This document shows, piece by piece, positions 8,680 to 15,159 of a DNA stretch of 19,954 bases (positions are counted from its first letter, which is position 1; every line of letters starts with the position of its first letter). A model generated the notes under the pieces. It ran no database searches. It worked only from the letters and a program-made list of their open reading frames with translations, and had not been told where the DNA came from. Made by a program: the position numbers and the translations under genes. The DNA comes from an uncultured Fidelibacterota bacterium (GTDB lineage: Bacteria > Fidelibacterota > Marinisomatia > SCGC-AAA003-L08 > D37C17): the NCBI GenBank assembly GCA_913049525.1, contig CAJWYZ010000007.1, positions 1 through 19,954 on the forward strand, given 5' to 3'.

Positions 8680-10428
8680 TTATTGATTAGCAAGCTTATT
8701 CTTAATACTTCGCTGTTGGAAAAAGCTTAGCATATTATAGGCCGTATAATACAAATTAAGTCCGGACGGGAAAGTATTAAAAAGGAGAATAAAAAATCCA
8801 TTCATAAAATACATAACAGGTTTTTGACTTTTATCCATTGTTGCCGAGGACATCCGCATAGTTAGCAAGAGAGTTGCCCCCATTACCAGGGGCAATATGG
8901 CAACACCATCACCATAAATTGGAATAGAAAAAGGAAGGGTTAATACCACATCTGGCTTGGATAGATCAGATATCCACAACATAAATGGCGCCCCTCGAAA
9001 TTCAATTGTAGTACGAAAAACCATAAATAAAGCCCACAATAATGGCATTTGAAGCATAATAGGAAGACATCCGCCAAGTGGATTTACTTTATGTAGTTTA
9101 TATAAGGCCATCGTTTCCTTATTAAGGCGCTGGGGGTCCCCTTTATATTTTGCTTGAATTTTTTTTATTTCCGGTTGAATTTTTTGCATATTTTGGCTGG
9201 ACTCATAACTTTTTTTTGTGAGCGGTCCCGTAATTAATCGAACCAGCACCGCAAATAAAAGCAGAACAAGCCCATAATTTAGATTCAATTTATTATGCAT
9301 AAATTTTAACACCCACAAAACGCCCTTGCTAATTGGGCGAATAGGCGCAAAACCCCAATTCATTGAAGCATCAAGGGAAACATCCGTTTGAGATAAATAA
9401 TCAACATCAAGTGGCCCCAAATAAATACTGGAAGAGATTGTGGATACATTTAATGGATACCCGATAGAGGCGCTATATAGAGGGGTATGTTTCCGATTAC
9501 CAAAACTTTCGTTATGCTCAGAAAGAGTTGCATATTTTCCGGGATCCTTTGCAATTATTGCAGACATAAAATATTTTGTACGAATGGCAACCCAATCTGT
9601 CTGTCCCTTAAATACCTCTCGAGCAATATTTTTTTCAGAATCTTTTGCCTGAATATCTTCAGTTTCACCAGCCTGGCTGATGATCCCCGAACCATAAGCT
9701 ATATCTTCATCTTCCTTTTCTTCCGAGGGTCGCAAACCGCCATACCAGAGGAGCTCCAGATTATTTGAATATTCAAACGCCTCATCATTAATTTCGTAAT
9801 AATGCTCATTAATATATTTGTTTGCGGAAAAAGAAACAATTTTATTGATAAGCGCTAAGCCATCGTTATTATTAAGGGAATATTTCAATTCTATAGTCCC
9901 AGAATCGAGAAAAATAGTATCCTGCCTATTTGAATAATTTAATAAGGTAAATGGCTGGTTAATAAAAGTATACATATCATCCATATCATTATATTCCGCC
10001 AAGCAGGGCATACAATCTTCTTCGGAGCTAATTATTAGGGACACAGGAATGTTGGGATTAAAAACCCCCCCATCACTATATCCACCAAGATGCTTTAATT
10101 CATCAGAATTTTCACTGGATAAAAAATAATTTGTAAAACTTCCACCAGATTTATTGGTGAGCGTCGCAGTATATAAGGGGGTAACTATAGTTATAAATGA
10201 TTCAGCAGGGCCTTGTTTGGTTAATATGGCAGCCGACCCAGACTCAAAAGAGGGGGTGATGTTTTTTTCCCGCGTAGCAGCAACAACACTTTCAGAGTCT
10301 ACAATTTCTAATTTTTTTTCAGACACTGCGCCCGTATCATATCCAAGCCATTCTAAATAAACGGGTTGTAAAATAATAATTAAAAATATTAACCCACCAG
10401 CAAGGATATATCGAAAGGTATCATTCAT
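8680..10428 (-). CDS. yidC: Membrane protein insertase YidC
   Basis: YidC inserts and folds inner-membrane proteins alone or with SecYEG. The 582-residue form is the Gram-negative type. An N-terminal membrane anchor (about 7-25) is followed by a large periplasmic domain (about 30-355) and a C-terminal insertase core with several membrane helices. The core has the hydrophilic-groove arginine R397 (LVRLITGPL), the cytoplasmic coiled-coil loop (QKIQPEIKKIQAKYKGDPQRLNKET, split here for length: QKIQPEIKKIQAK then YKGDPQRLNKE), NPLGGCLPIMLQMPLLWALF, and FPSGLNLYY. The periplasmic domain contains a CMPC pair (139-142), which is unusual for YidC. The ATG overlaps the yidD stop by 4 bp, consistent with coupled translation in the rpmH-rnpA-yidD-yidC unit. 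Confidence 0.97.
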   Translation of the reverse strand: MNDTFRYILAGGLIFLIIILQPVYLEWLGYDTGAVSEKKLEIVDSESVVAATREKNITPSFESGSAAILTKQGPAESFITIVTPLYTATLTNKSGGSFTNYFLSSENSDELKHLGGYSDGGVFNPNIPVSLIISSEEDCMPCLAEYNDMDDMYTFINQPFTLLNYSNRQDTIFLDSGTIELKYSLNNNDGLALINKIVSFSANKYINEHYYEINDEAFEYSNNLELLWYGGLRPSEEKEDEDIAYGSGIISQAGETEDIQAKDSEKNIAREVFKGQTDWVAIRTKYFMSAIIAKDPGKYATLSEHNESFGNRKHTPLYSASIGYPLNVSTISSSIYLGPLDVDYLSQTDVSLDASMNWGFAPIRPISKGVLWVLKFMHNKLNLNYGLVLLLFAVLVRLITGPLTKKSYESSQNMQKIQPEIKKIQAKYKGDPQRLNKETMALYKLHKVNPLGGCLPIMLQMPLLWALFMVFRTTIEFRGAPFMLWISDLSKPDVVLTLPFSIPIYGDGVAILPLVMGATLLLTMRMSSATMDKSQKPVMYFMNGFFILLFNTFPSGLNLYYTAYNMLSFFQQRSIKNKLANQ

Positions 10429-10652
10429 GGTACTGGATCAAAGCCTGTTGTTTTATTAAATGGATGACATTTACCAATTCGTTTTAAAGCGAGCCAGCCC
10501 CCCCTAATTATGCCATACTTTTCAAGGGCACCAATTGCAAAACCAGAACAAGACGGCGTAAAACGACAGGCGTCCGGAAGAAAACCAGAAAGCAAGGCTT
10601 TATATAATTTTATTAATAAGATAAAAAAATGTTTAATCAGAGAATTTATCAT
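10425..10652 (-). CDS. yidD: Membrane protein insertion efficiency factor YidD
   Basis: YidD is a small protein found between rnpA and yidC that assists YidC-dependent insertion. From the ATG at 10652 it is 75 residues: an amphipathic N-terminal helix (MINSLIKHFFILLIKLYKAL) followed by the family signature CRFTPSCSGFAIGALEKYG, GGWLALKRIGKCHPF and FDPVP. The three conserved cysteines are present. The usual GGxDPVP end reads TTGFDPVP. The frame is open further upstream, to 10715, but that extension lies inside rnpA and is not conserved in YidD. The chosen start overlaps the last 20 bases of rnpA. Confidence 0.95.
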   Translation of the reverse strand: MINSLIKHFFILLIKLYKALLSGFLPDACRFTPSCSGFAIGALEKYGIIRGGWLALKRIGKCHPFNKTTGFDPVP

Positions 10653-10941
10653 ACATAGAATTGAAAGATTCTTGAATGGCCCCAAAAGAGAGGTCTGGCT
10701 TTTTAGGGCGCACAACTACCACGCAACCCATATTATTATCAACCATAATTGATTTAAAGGCAGATCTGCAGCGACGCTTAAATAAATTACGCTCTATAGC
10801 GTTTCCATATCTTCTTGAAACTATAAGTCCCATTTTAGGTTTAGAGCTTTTGGTATATTTAAATGATAAATCCCCAAAGTGCAGGGATTTGGAGGTTCCC
10901 ATTGTTTTTGAAAACTCCGATGAGGAGAGCGAATATTTCAA
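10633..10941 (-). CDS. rnpA: Ribonuclease P protein component
   Basis: RnpA is the protein subunit of RNase P, which trims the 5' leader of precursor tRNAs. The 102-residue product carries the RNR signature: VSRRYGNAIERNLFKRRCRSAF (the conserved part is RRYGNAIERNLFKRR, about 43-57). The start is a TTG at 10941 directly abutting the rpmH stop codon. No ATG gives a better N-terminus, since the next (codon 14) would remove the conserved first strand. A purine-rich GGAAG lies too far upstream to be a convincing ribosome binding site, so translation may depend on coupling to rpmH. The order rpmH-rnpA-yidD-yidC is the near-universal bacterial arrangement. Confidence 0.96.
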   Translation of the reverse strand: MKYSLSSSEFSKTMGTSKSLHFGDLSFKYTKSSKPKMGLIVSRRYGNAIERNLFKRRCRSAFKSIMVDNNMGCVVVVRPKKPDLSFGAIQESFNSMYDKFSD

Positions 10942-11076
10942 TTAGGCAGAAATTGTCTTCCGGCCCTTTTTTCGTCGCCTTGCCAGAAGAGCACGACCAG
11001 CCTTTGTACTCATTCGCTTTTTAAATCCGTGTTTATTTTTTCGTTTTCTATTGGTATATTTTATTGTGACCTTCAT
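10942..11076 (-). CDS. rpmH: 50S ribosomal protein L34
   Basis: A 44-residue frame from the ATG at 11076 to the TAA at 10942 encodes [20 protein letters not shown], then [20 protein letters not shown] and TISA. The central [10 protein letters not shown] and [20 protein letters not shown] are the L34 family hallmark. The usual second residues KRT(F/Y)QP are replaced by KVTIKY. A purine-rich AAAAAGGGC lies about 7 bases before the start. It is the first gene of the cluster running to mnmG and beyond, with a good promoter just upstream. Confidence 0.97.
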   Translation of the reverse strand: MKVTIKYTNRKRKNKHGFKKRMSTKAGRALLARRRKKGRKTISA

Positions 11077-11126
11077 ATTCAGCCCTTTTTTAAACTATTT
11101 CAGCCCAGAAATTTAACAACATTTTC

Positions 11127-11155
11127 TATATAAATAAACAAATTATTCTTGCCAA
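11127..11155 (-). promoter_or_regulatory. Sigma70-like promoter for rpmH-rnpA-yidDC-mnmEG
   Basis: On the minus strand, TTGGCA (11150-11155) and TATATA (11127-11132) are separated by exactly 17 bases. The -35 element lies inside the last codons of queF. Transcription starting about 7 bases after the -10 would give a leader of roughly 40-45 bases before the rpmH ATG, with AAGGGC as the ribosome binding site. No terminator is visible between queF and rpmH, so read-through from the upstream kinase/queF pair is also possible. Confidence 0.6.
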
Positions 11156-11502
11156 CCGGCCCTAACAACAGTGCCTATTCCACCCCTTGGATTAAAATGG
11201 CCAATCACATCAATTTTTCGGGGCTCACAGGCAAGTCGAAAATCATCCAAAATCTTGTTTGTTACATTTTCATGAAAAATGCCCAGATTACGAAATTGTT
11301 GAACATATAATTTAAGCGACTTTAATTCCACAATTAATTTATTAGGAGTGTATATTATTTCAATTATAGCAAAATCAGGCTGTCCTGTTCGCGGGCACAC
11401 GCAAGTAAATTCAGGTACGGAAATCTTTACCTCATAATCTCTATCGGGGTATTGGTTGTCCACCACCTCAAAATCTACATGGCTAGGAGAAGGGTCAGAC
11501 AT
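11143..11502 (-). CDS. queF: NADPH-dependent 7-cyano-7-deazaguanine reductase QueF (unimodular)
   Basis: QueF reduces preQ0 (7-cyano-7-deazaguanine) to preQ1 in queuosine biosynthesis. The 119-residue protein is the short, unimodular type in the tunnelling fold. It has the catalytic cysteine C36 in CVCPRTGQPDF, the aspartate D43 in the same motif, and the QueF signature ELKSLKLY with substrate-binding E59. FRNLGIFHENVTN and FNPRGGIGT are also conserved. It ends soon after the PRGG motif, so it is shorter than B. subtilis QueF (165 residues). The ATG lies 2 bp after the stop of the PfkB-type kinase gene. Queuosine and the MnmEG modification both act on tRNA wobble bases, so this stretch holds two wobble-modification pathways side by side. 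Confidence 0.95.
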   Translation of the reverse strand: MSDPSPSHVDFEVVDNQYPDRDYEVKISVPEFTCVCPRTGQPDFAIIEIIYTPNKLIVELKSLKLYVQQFRNLGIFHENVTNKILDDFRLACEPRKIDVIGHFNPRGGIGTVVRAGWQE

Positions 11503-11504
11503 AA

Positions 11505-12413
11505 TTACACTGTTTCCATCAATGTTTTTTTAATTGTTGACACTCTATGTTCAAGCAGTTCTGGTGTAGCGCTTAAAAGCGACTCAACCCCAAACCCTTC
11601 AACACAAAACGATGCCATGGCGGAGCCCATAATAACAGCTTCAAGAAAATCTGGCCGTGAAGATTGAGAGAGATATCCCATAAAGCCGCCGGCAAAAGTG
11701 TCACCGGCACCAGTTGGATCGTTCAGCATATTGATAGGGAAAACGGGTACCGAACGCCTAACATCCCCGTGAGCCAGATAGGCGCCATCTGCACCTCTTT
11801 TAATAACAACAATTTTTGGTCCATAAGATAATAATTCGCTAGCCGCATTTGCAATTTCTGACTGCCCCGTAAACTGTTCAGCCTCTTCGTGGTTAATTAA
11901 TAAAATTGTAGAAAGCTTCAAAACTTCAGCCACCTTTTCAGGGAAAAGATCAATCCACAAATTCATGGTATCGGTTACAATATGGTCAGCATTTAGTGTT
12001 AATTTTGCCACCGACAATTGTAAATCAGGATGGATATTGCCTAAAAATACAAGGGGAGAATTTCTATCTGAATCCAGAATAGAAGGAGAAAATTTTTCAA
12101 AAACGCCCAATTCGGTAAAAAGAGTATCTCTCGTAGAATAATCATCACTATATTTTCCTCCCCAGCGGAAAGTCGGGCCATTTTCAACCAATATATTATC
12201 AGTATTTATTTTCCGTGAGCGAAATAATTGCCACCCATCTTCGGGAAAATCGCTTCCAACCACCCCAACCAATTTTACAGGAGCTAACAGTCCGGCAGAA
12301 ATAGAGAAATATGTAGCAGACCCACCTAAAATATTTTGTCGATTTCCGCGTGGTGTCATTAGCGTGTCAAGCGCTATAGAACCAACAGCAAGTATGTTTT
12401 TTTGTTTATTCAT
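11505..12413 (-). CDS. PfkB/ribokinase-family kinase, substrate unknown
   Basis: The 302-residue protein has the ribokinase-family layout: N-terminal ILAVGSIALDTL, the di-glycine ILGGSATYFSISAGLL (29-44) at the substrate pocket, NHEEAEQFTG, and the C-terminal signature DPTGAGDTFAGGFMGYL, where D238 is the catalytic base and GAGD forms the anion hole. Family members phosphorylate sugars or nucleosides (ribose, fructose, adenosine). The sequence alone does not fix the substrate, although the GGSATYFSISA pocket is typical of members often annotated only as sugar kinases. The gene is the first of the run leading through queF. The ATG at 12413 has no Shine-Dalgarno sequence, and a promoter -10 box lies only 9 bases upstream. 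Confidence 0.9.
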   Translation of the reverse strand: MNKQKNILAVGSIALDTLMTPRGNRQNILGGSATYFSISAGLLAPVKLVGVVGSDFPEDGWQLFRSRKINTDNILVENGPTFRWGGKYSDDYSTRDTLFTELGVFEKFSPSILDSDRNSPLVFLGNIHPDLQLSVAKLTLNADHIVTDTMNLWIDLFPEKVAEVLKLSTILLINHEEAEQFTGQSEIANAASELLSYGPKIVVIKRGADGAYLAHGDVRRSVPVFPINMLNDPTGAGDTFAGGFMGYLSQSSRPDFLEAVIMGSAMASFCVEGFGVESLLSATPELLEHRVSTIKKTLMETV

Positions 12414-12422
12414 AGGGCGTAA

Positions 12423-12452
12423 ATATTAGCATTTTTATCTGTCTTTATACAA
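12423..12452 (-). promoter_or_regulatory. Extended -10 promoter for the PfkB-type kinase gene, probably giving a leaderless or very short-leader mRNA
   Basis: On the minus strand, TTGTAT (12447-12452) and TAATAT (12423-12428) are separated by 18 bases, and the -10 is preceded by TGC (extended -10 form TGnTAATAT). Only nine bases separate the -10 from the ATG at 12413, so the predicted start point falls at or next to the start codon. The 66-bp divergent spacer (12414-12479) must also hold the promoter of the plus-strand Nudix gene. A TATATT box 6 bases before that ATG is a weak candidate without a good -35. Confidence 0.5.
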
Positions 12453-12479
12453 TGATGAAATCTGCCTTATATTTCAATT

Positions 12480-12983
12480 ATGGGATACCTAGAATTCTGT
12501 TCAAATTGCGGCAAAAAAAATCAATTTGGCGCAAAAGATGGCAACATGCGCCACCATTGTTCACAATGCGGAGCCATTCACTATGAAAACCCAAAACCAA
12601 CAGCCACCCTAATTTGTATATACGAAAAACAATTATTATTAGTGAAAAGAGCCGCCGAACCAGGAAAAGGAATGTGGGGCTTGCCAGGGGGATTTATTGA
12701 AAAGGGAGAAACGCCGGAAATGGGGGCAGAGCGAGAGCTAATTGAAGAAACAAACCTGCAGGGTAAAGTGAAAAGCCTGCTAGGAACATGCAGTCATTTT
12801 AATACAATTTTTGGGGACATATTGTTGGTGGGAATGGAAGTACAAATTGAGGATTGGTCAGCATTGAAAGCGGGCGATGATGCGGCAGAAGCGGTATTGT
12901 TCCCATTAGAAAAATTGCCCAACCTCGCCTTTCCTTGTCACGAAAAAATTGTAAACATGTACCTTGAACAGTTAAAATCATGA
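12480..12983 (+). CDS. Zinc-ribbon Nudix hydrolase
   Basis: The 167-residue protein begins with a zinc ribbon (C7xxC10 and C27xxC30), followed by a Nudix domain. The Nudix box starts at GGFIEKGETPEMGAERELIEET (first part GFIEKGETPEMGAE, then RELIEETN) and supplies the metal-binding glutamates. The final glycine of the consensus REUxEExGU is replaced by asparagine. Such proteins hydrolyse nucleoside diphosphate-linked compounds, for example ADP-ribose or NADH in relatives with the same ribbon; the substrate here is not determined. The full NudC length and its SQPWPFPxS motif are absent. The stop overlaps the next gene in an ATGA junction. There is no Shine-Dalgarno sequence before the ATG. Confidence 0.93.
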   Translation: MGYLEFCSNCGKKNQFGAKDGNMRHHCSQCGAIHYENPKPTATLICIYEKQLLLVKRAAEPGKGMWGLPGGFIEKGETPEMGAERELIEETNLQGKVKSLLGTCSHFNTIFGDILLVGMEVQIEDWSALKAGDDAAEAVLFPLEKLPNLAFPCHEKIVNMYLEQLKS

Positions 12984-13402
12984 GTGACCACACAACCTCT
13001 AAAAACGTTCTTATTATTCATGGTCCCAATATGAACCTGTTGGGACATCGAAAAATAGAAGCCAACCCCAATATTACTTTGGATAAATTAAACAGAAGTT
13101 TACGCAAGGTTGCAAAAAGTCTGAATATGAAGGTAAAAATTATACAAACAAACGACGAGACCAAGGCCGCCACAACCATACAGAGACAACGAAATAAAAC
13201 CAGCGGAATACTCTTTTTCCCTGGGCCGTGGCAAAAATCAGGGTATGTTTTACAGGATATACTTAAATTGTTATCAATACCATTTGTAACAATTTCTGTA
13301 GGAGAAAAAGCAGAGGTGTTACAGGGTTTACACAACATTTATGAAGCAGATCTTTATAAAGCAGGCGAGATAGCGCTTACCCATTTATCAGATTCAATAT
13401 AA
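12980..13402 (+). CDS. Type II 3-dehydroquinase-fold protein lacking most catalytic residues (AroQ-like)
   Basis: The 140-residue sequence aligns along its length with type II dehydroquinate dehydratase: VLIIHGPNMNLLGHR (10-24), IIQTND, GILFFPGPW, LSIPFVTISVG. The family residues GPNxN (asparagine) and GxR (arginine) are kept. The catalytic tyrosine of the active-site lid is absent from the loop KIEANPNITL. The NPGAYTHTS segment reads FFPGPWQKSG, so its asparagine and histidine are lost. The VEVHLSN histidine and glutamate are replaced in VTISVGE, and the REEFR arginine is gone. It is therefore unlikely to perform the shikimate-pathway reaction. Translational overlap with the Nudix gene suggests a shared function, which is unknown. 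The stop overlaps the convergent phosphatase gene by 9 bp. Confidence 0.82.
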   Translation: MSDHTTSKNVLIIHGPNMNLLGHRKIEANPNITLDKLNRSLRKVAKSLNMKVKIIQTNDETKAATTIQRQRNKTSGILFFPGPWQKSGYVLQDILKLLSIPFVTISVGEKAEVLQGLHNIYEADLYKAGEIALTHLSDSI

Positions 13403-14167
13403 TTGTAATAAATTTGGTAAATCGGCTATAGAATTGATTATATAATTTGGTTTTTCCCCTAGGCGGACTACCCCCCCTTTTCTAAATTTTCCAGTTTTAA
13501 CTAAAACAGACTTCATACCTACATTATTGGCTCCGCCAATATCGCCAACCATATCATCTCCCACCATATAAATTGATTGAAAAGGGATCCCCCAAGGCTT
13601 TACAGCTAATTGAAATAAATAGGGAGAAGGCTTGCCAATAAGCACCGCCTCTTTGTCGGCGGCAAATTCAAGCGCTGAAACAAAAGCGCCCAAATCTAGA
13701 GTTAATTCACTGCCTGAATGCCAATGCTTATTTTTATGCATAGCCACCAATTCGGCCCCATTTAATATCTTTTTGAATAGAGAATTTAACAAGCCAAAGG
13801 TAAACCCATGACCCATATCTCCCAAGACAACAGCCTGTGGGCTTTCAACATTCAAGCTAAAATCAGAAAAGTCTTCTTTCATTTCTTTATCGGGAACCAC
13901 CAAATCAATGGCCGTATATTCCCTACCCTTACAATATTCAACCGCAGCATGTGGGGCGGCAAAAACCTCATTAATTTCTATGGATAAACCCATTGAATGT
14001 AGTTTGTGCACCAACTTTTTTTTCGTCAACCGAGTAGTGTTGGTAATAAATCGAAAGGGAATATTATTGTGTTGGAGTATATGAATAGTTTCCACCGCAC
14101 CGGGGATTAAAGAGCCCCCCTGATAAACCACGCCGTCTAAATCTAATAACACCCCAATGTTCTGCAA
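13394..14167 (-). CDS. HAD-superfamily subclass IIA phosphatase (NagD/HDHD2-like)
   Basis: Using the TTG at 14167, one base after the dapF stop, gives 257 residues, the usual size for this subclass. Motif I is LLDLDGVVYQG (D9, D11), motif II is FITNTTRLTKKK, motif III is the lysine in IGKPSPYLF, and motif IV is GDDMVGDIGGANNVGM. The NTTR motif and the cap between motifs II and III are typical of NagD, p-nitrophenyl phosphatase and HDHD2 relatives. They hydrolyse small phosphate esters; the substrate is not predictable. The frame is open upstream to 14386, but that part lies inside dapF and shows no HAD features. AAGGA lies about 13 bases before the chosen TTG. A G7 tract lies near the C-terminus (13471-13477 as C on the given strand). 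Confidence 0.88.
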   Translation of the reverse strand: MQNIGVLLDLDGVVYQGGSLIPGAVETIHILQHNNIPFRFITNTTRLTKKKLVHKLHSMGLSIEINEVFAAPHAAVEYCKGREYTAIDLVVPDKEMKEDFSDFSLNVESPQAVVLGDMGHGFTFGLLNSLFKKILNGAELVAMHKNKHWHSGSELTLDLGAFVSALEFAADKEAVLIGKPSPYLFQLAVKPWGIPFQSIYMVGDDMVGDIGGANNVGMKSVLVKTGKFRKGGVVRLGEKPNYIINSIADLPNLLQLY

Positions 14168-14168
14168 A

Positions 14169-14963
14169 CTAGATAAGGTTTCCTTCAAATTCACCAGAAA
14201 ACAACAACTCTGCCGGACCCTCACAAAAAGCCTCTCTCCAACCTTCATCAAAGGTAAACTTAAGAGACCCGCCAGCAGAGGAGGTGGTAATTGGTGATAT
14301 AAGGCCACGGCTCTTAGAAAGATGATATACCACCGCAGCAGATCCGGACGAACAGGATGGCATAAGTTGTTCCACCCCCTTTTCATAGGTTCTAATTTCT
14401 ATGGTATTATCAGATTGAATTCGATAAAAGTTTACATTAATTCCTTGAGGCTTAAATGGTTGAGAGTATCGAACCTTCCGCCCCAATGTTAATACATGTT
14501 TCTCATCTAAATTGTCTAACTGACACACAAAATGTCGAGCGCCACTATCAACAAAAAACCCAGAGACCCCTTCGGGAGAAAGACATTCTGATTTATACAC
14601 TGGAGTTTTCATGCTCATCAGCACTTTGCCATTAGATTTTATTTCGGCAGTATGTATCCCGGCGCCTGTTTCAAATTTTAATTTTCGCCTGGTATTATTG
14701 AGACTATATATAAATTTTGATGCACATCGAGAACCATTTGCACACAAAGTTTCCCAGGAACCATCGGAATTATAATAGTCTAAGAAAAAATCGTATTTTT
14801 CAGAAGAAAAAATGATAAACAGTCCGTCGGCACCAATGCCTGTATTACGGTTGCACAACTGTTGAATTAATGATTCCTTGGCACCCATGTCTGGAAAGTC
14901 TTCCGATAAAATAAGAATAAAATCATTTCCGTTGGCATGGCATTTTGTAAAGGGTATTTTCAT
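14169..14963 (-). CDS. dapF: Diaminopimelate epimerase-family protein with altered active-site motifs
   Basis: DapF converts LL- to meso-diaminopimelate for lysine and peptidoglycan synthesis using two cysteines. The 264-residue sequence has the N-terminal KCHANGNDFILI, IGADGLF, NSDGSWETLCANGSRC and a C-terminal half with INVNFYRI and RTYEKGVE. Both catalytic cysteines align (C74 and C204), but their surroundings differ from the family: CGNGxRC is CANGSRC, ACGTGAxA is SCSSGSAA, and the GNPHxV segment reads GARHFV. The length is normal. It may be a genuine but diverged DapF or a related epimerase with another substrate; the gene symbol is given with that reservation. It is the first gene of a pair with the HAD phosphatase, which begins one base after its stop. 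Confidence 0.82.
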   Translation of the reverse strand: MKIPFTKCHANGNDFILILSEDFPDMGAKESLIQQLCNRNTGIGADGLFIIFSSEKYDFFLDYYNSDGSWETLCANGSRCASKFIYSLNNTRRKLKFETGAGIHTAEIKSNGKVLMSMKTPVYKSECLSPEGVSGFFVDSGARHFVCQLDNLDEKHVLTLGRKVRYSQPFKPQGINVNFYRIQSDNTIEIRTYEKGVEQLMPSCSSGSAAVVYHLSKSRGLISPITTSSAGGSLKFTFDEGWREAFCEGPAELLFSGEFEGNLI

Positions 14964-15159
14964 AAATTCAAATAGTTTGTATCTGCACAGACTTTAAATT
15001 ACCGATAAAGACACACGCCGACCACAGATAATAGGGGAAATCAATACAAAACCATATCGTATAGATATAATGTAGTGCAACTCTGCAACGTCTATTGAAA
15101 AAAGTATAATCATTGACGGAAAATGGCTTAATTTTATCTCATCTAATCGAGGATATTAA
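14964..15159. other. Divergent intergenic region between dapF and a membrane-protein gene
   Basis: This 196-bp spacer is the largest non-coding stretch of the window. On the plus strand it holds two perfect TATAAT hexamers (15066-15071 and 15105-15110), neither with a good -35 at 16-18 bases. It also has TTGACG (15113-15118) with a weak TATCTC 16 bases on. GAGGA (15149-15153), six bases before the ATG at 15160, is a good ribosome binding site for the membrane protein. On the dapF side there is no Shine-Dalgarno sequence and no convincing promoter. No hairpin terminator or RNA gene is recognised. Confidence 0.5.

Noticed and set aside
10653..10715. Upstream extension of yidD in the same frame, giving 96 residues
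   Set aside because: The extra residues lie inside rnpA, are not seen in YidD proteins, and the family N-terminal helix begins at the ATG at 10652.
14168..14386. Upstream extension of the HAD-IIA phosphatase, giving 330 residues
   Set aside because: It lies wholly within dapF, has no HAD features, and would make the protein too long for its family; the TTG just after the dapF stop is sufficient.
15066..15110. Two TATAAT boxes as firm promoters for the membrane-protein gene
   Set aside because: Neither has a convincing -35 at 16-18 bases, and AT-rich spacers often contain such hexamers; kept only as a note in the intergenic entry.
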